64,000 nt of DNA from Tetraselmis striata (Eukaryota; Chlorophyta; Chlorodendrophyceae; Chlorodendrales; Chlorodendraceae): assembly GCA_006384855.1 (NCBI GenBank), contig VCJN01003303.1, positions 1 to 64,000 of the forward strand, in the 5' to 3' direction. Every line of letters begins with the position of its first letter. Position 1 is the first letter of the stretch. The notes under the pieces were generated by a model that saw only the letters and a program-made list of their open reading frames with translations, was not told the origin of the DNA and searched no databases. A program made the translations under genes and the position numbers. Positions 63,886 to 64,000 of the stretch are shown in pieces.

Positions 63886-64000
63886 TGCCGATGACCACCC
63901 GCCGCAACGCCGCCGACTCATCTGCTCATGCTTTCGTCTGCCCCCTCCGTAACCCTCTCATGTCCAAGTCCAACGCCGAGCTTGCTCAGCTCATCCGCCG
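63886..64000 (+). CDS. Start of an ORF that leaves the window
   Basis: ATG 63,886 (MPMTTRRNAADSSAHAF) stays open to the last base; an inner ATG at 63,960 begins MSKSNAELAQLIRR. A short basic, helical start after 'ttggttcgaacccccgacgg' would suit a gag-like protein or any other product. Too little is visible to say more. Confidence 0.35.

Overview
The window reads as nuclear DNA of a GC-rich, intron-containing green alga. The support is a CCT-domain plant-type regulator, short GT-AG introns, PAT/DIRS-like tyrosine-recombinase retroelements, a LINE with a restriction-like endonuclease, and very many long G or C runs. A chlorophyte or prasinophyte is my inference; nothing here fixes the genus. 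There are no bacterial features, rRNA genes, CRISPR arrays or complete tRNA genes.

About two thirds of the window is mobile DNA, much of it nested. From 1 to 3.8 kb there is a 25-26 bp tandem repeat, LTR fragments, a SINE-like repeat and a minus-strand multi-exon gene cut by an LTR. A CACTA-type DNA transposon (X, 3,812-11,869, TSD ATA) carries BED-finger and Tudor-like coding pieces, large tandem arrays, and a nested small PAT-like element (9,749-11,604). A DIRS/PAT-like element on the minus strand (about 11,927-33,802) has been opened by a Mutator-like transposon (16,291-33,181, flanked by a 13-bp direct repeat). That transposon was itself opened twice: by a three-LTR retroelement complex (16,947-21,262, TSD CTTCT) and by a second, inverted CACTA copy X' (21,357-26,165, TSD GTT). 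The Mutator transposase frame is continuous from 16,620 to 28,033 once both inserts and one TSD copy each are discounted, apart from one intron and one G-run frameshift. The transposon also holds convergent minus-strand sequence (32.8-29.0 kb) ending in a methyltransferase-like domain.

From 33.8 to 44.5 kb the DNA is repeat-dominated: a 67-bp minisatellite, a CTGCAG-rich array, a solo LTR, a tRNA-derived SINE, dispersed repeat pairs and a degraded tyrosine-recombinase element in which I see no reverse transcriptase. From 44.5 kb on, host genes appear: a single-exon CCT-domain protein (45,291-46,496) and a seven-exon EF-hand protein (57,889 down to 54,355), with weaker candidates at 47, 51 and 62-63 kb. 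Between them lie SINEs, LINE fragments, a TIR element and a 5'-truncated LINE copy with a 10-bp TSD (58,684-60,249). The last bases open an ORF that leaves the window.

The order of insertion can be read from the nesting: DIRS element, then the Mutator-like element, then the LTR complex and CACTA X'. The LTR complex looks very young because its two same-strand LTRs are nearly identical.
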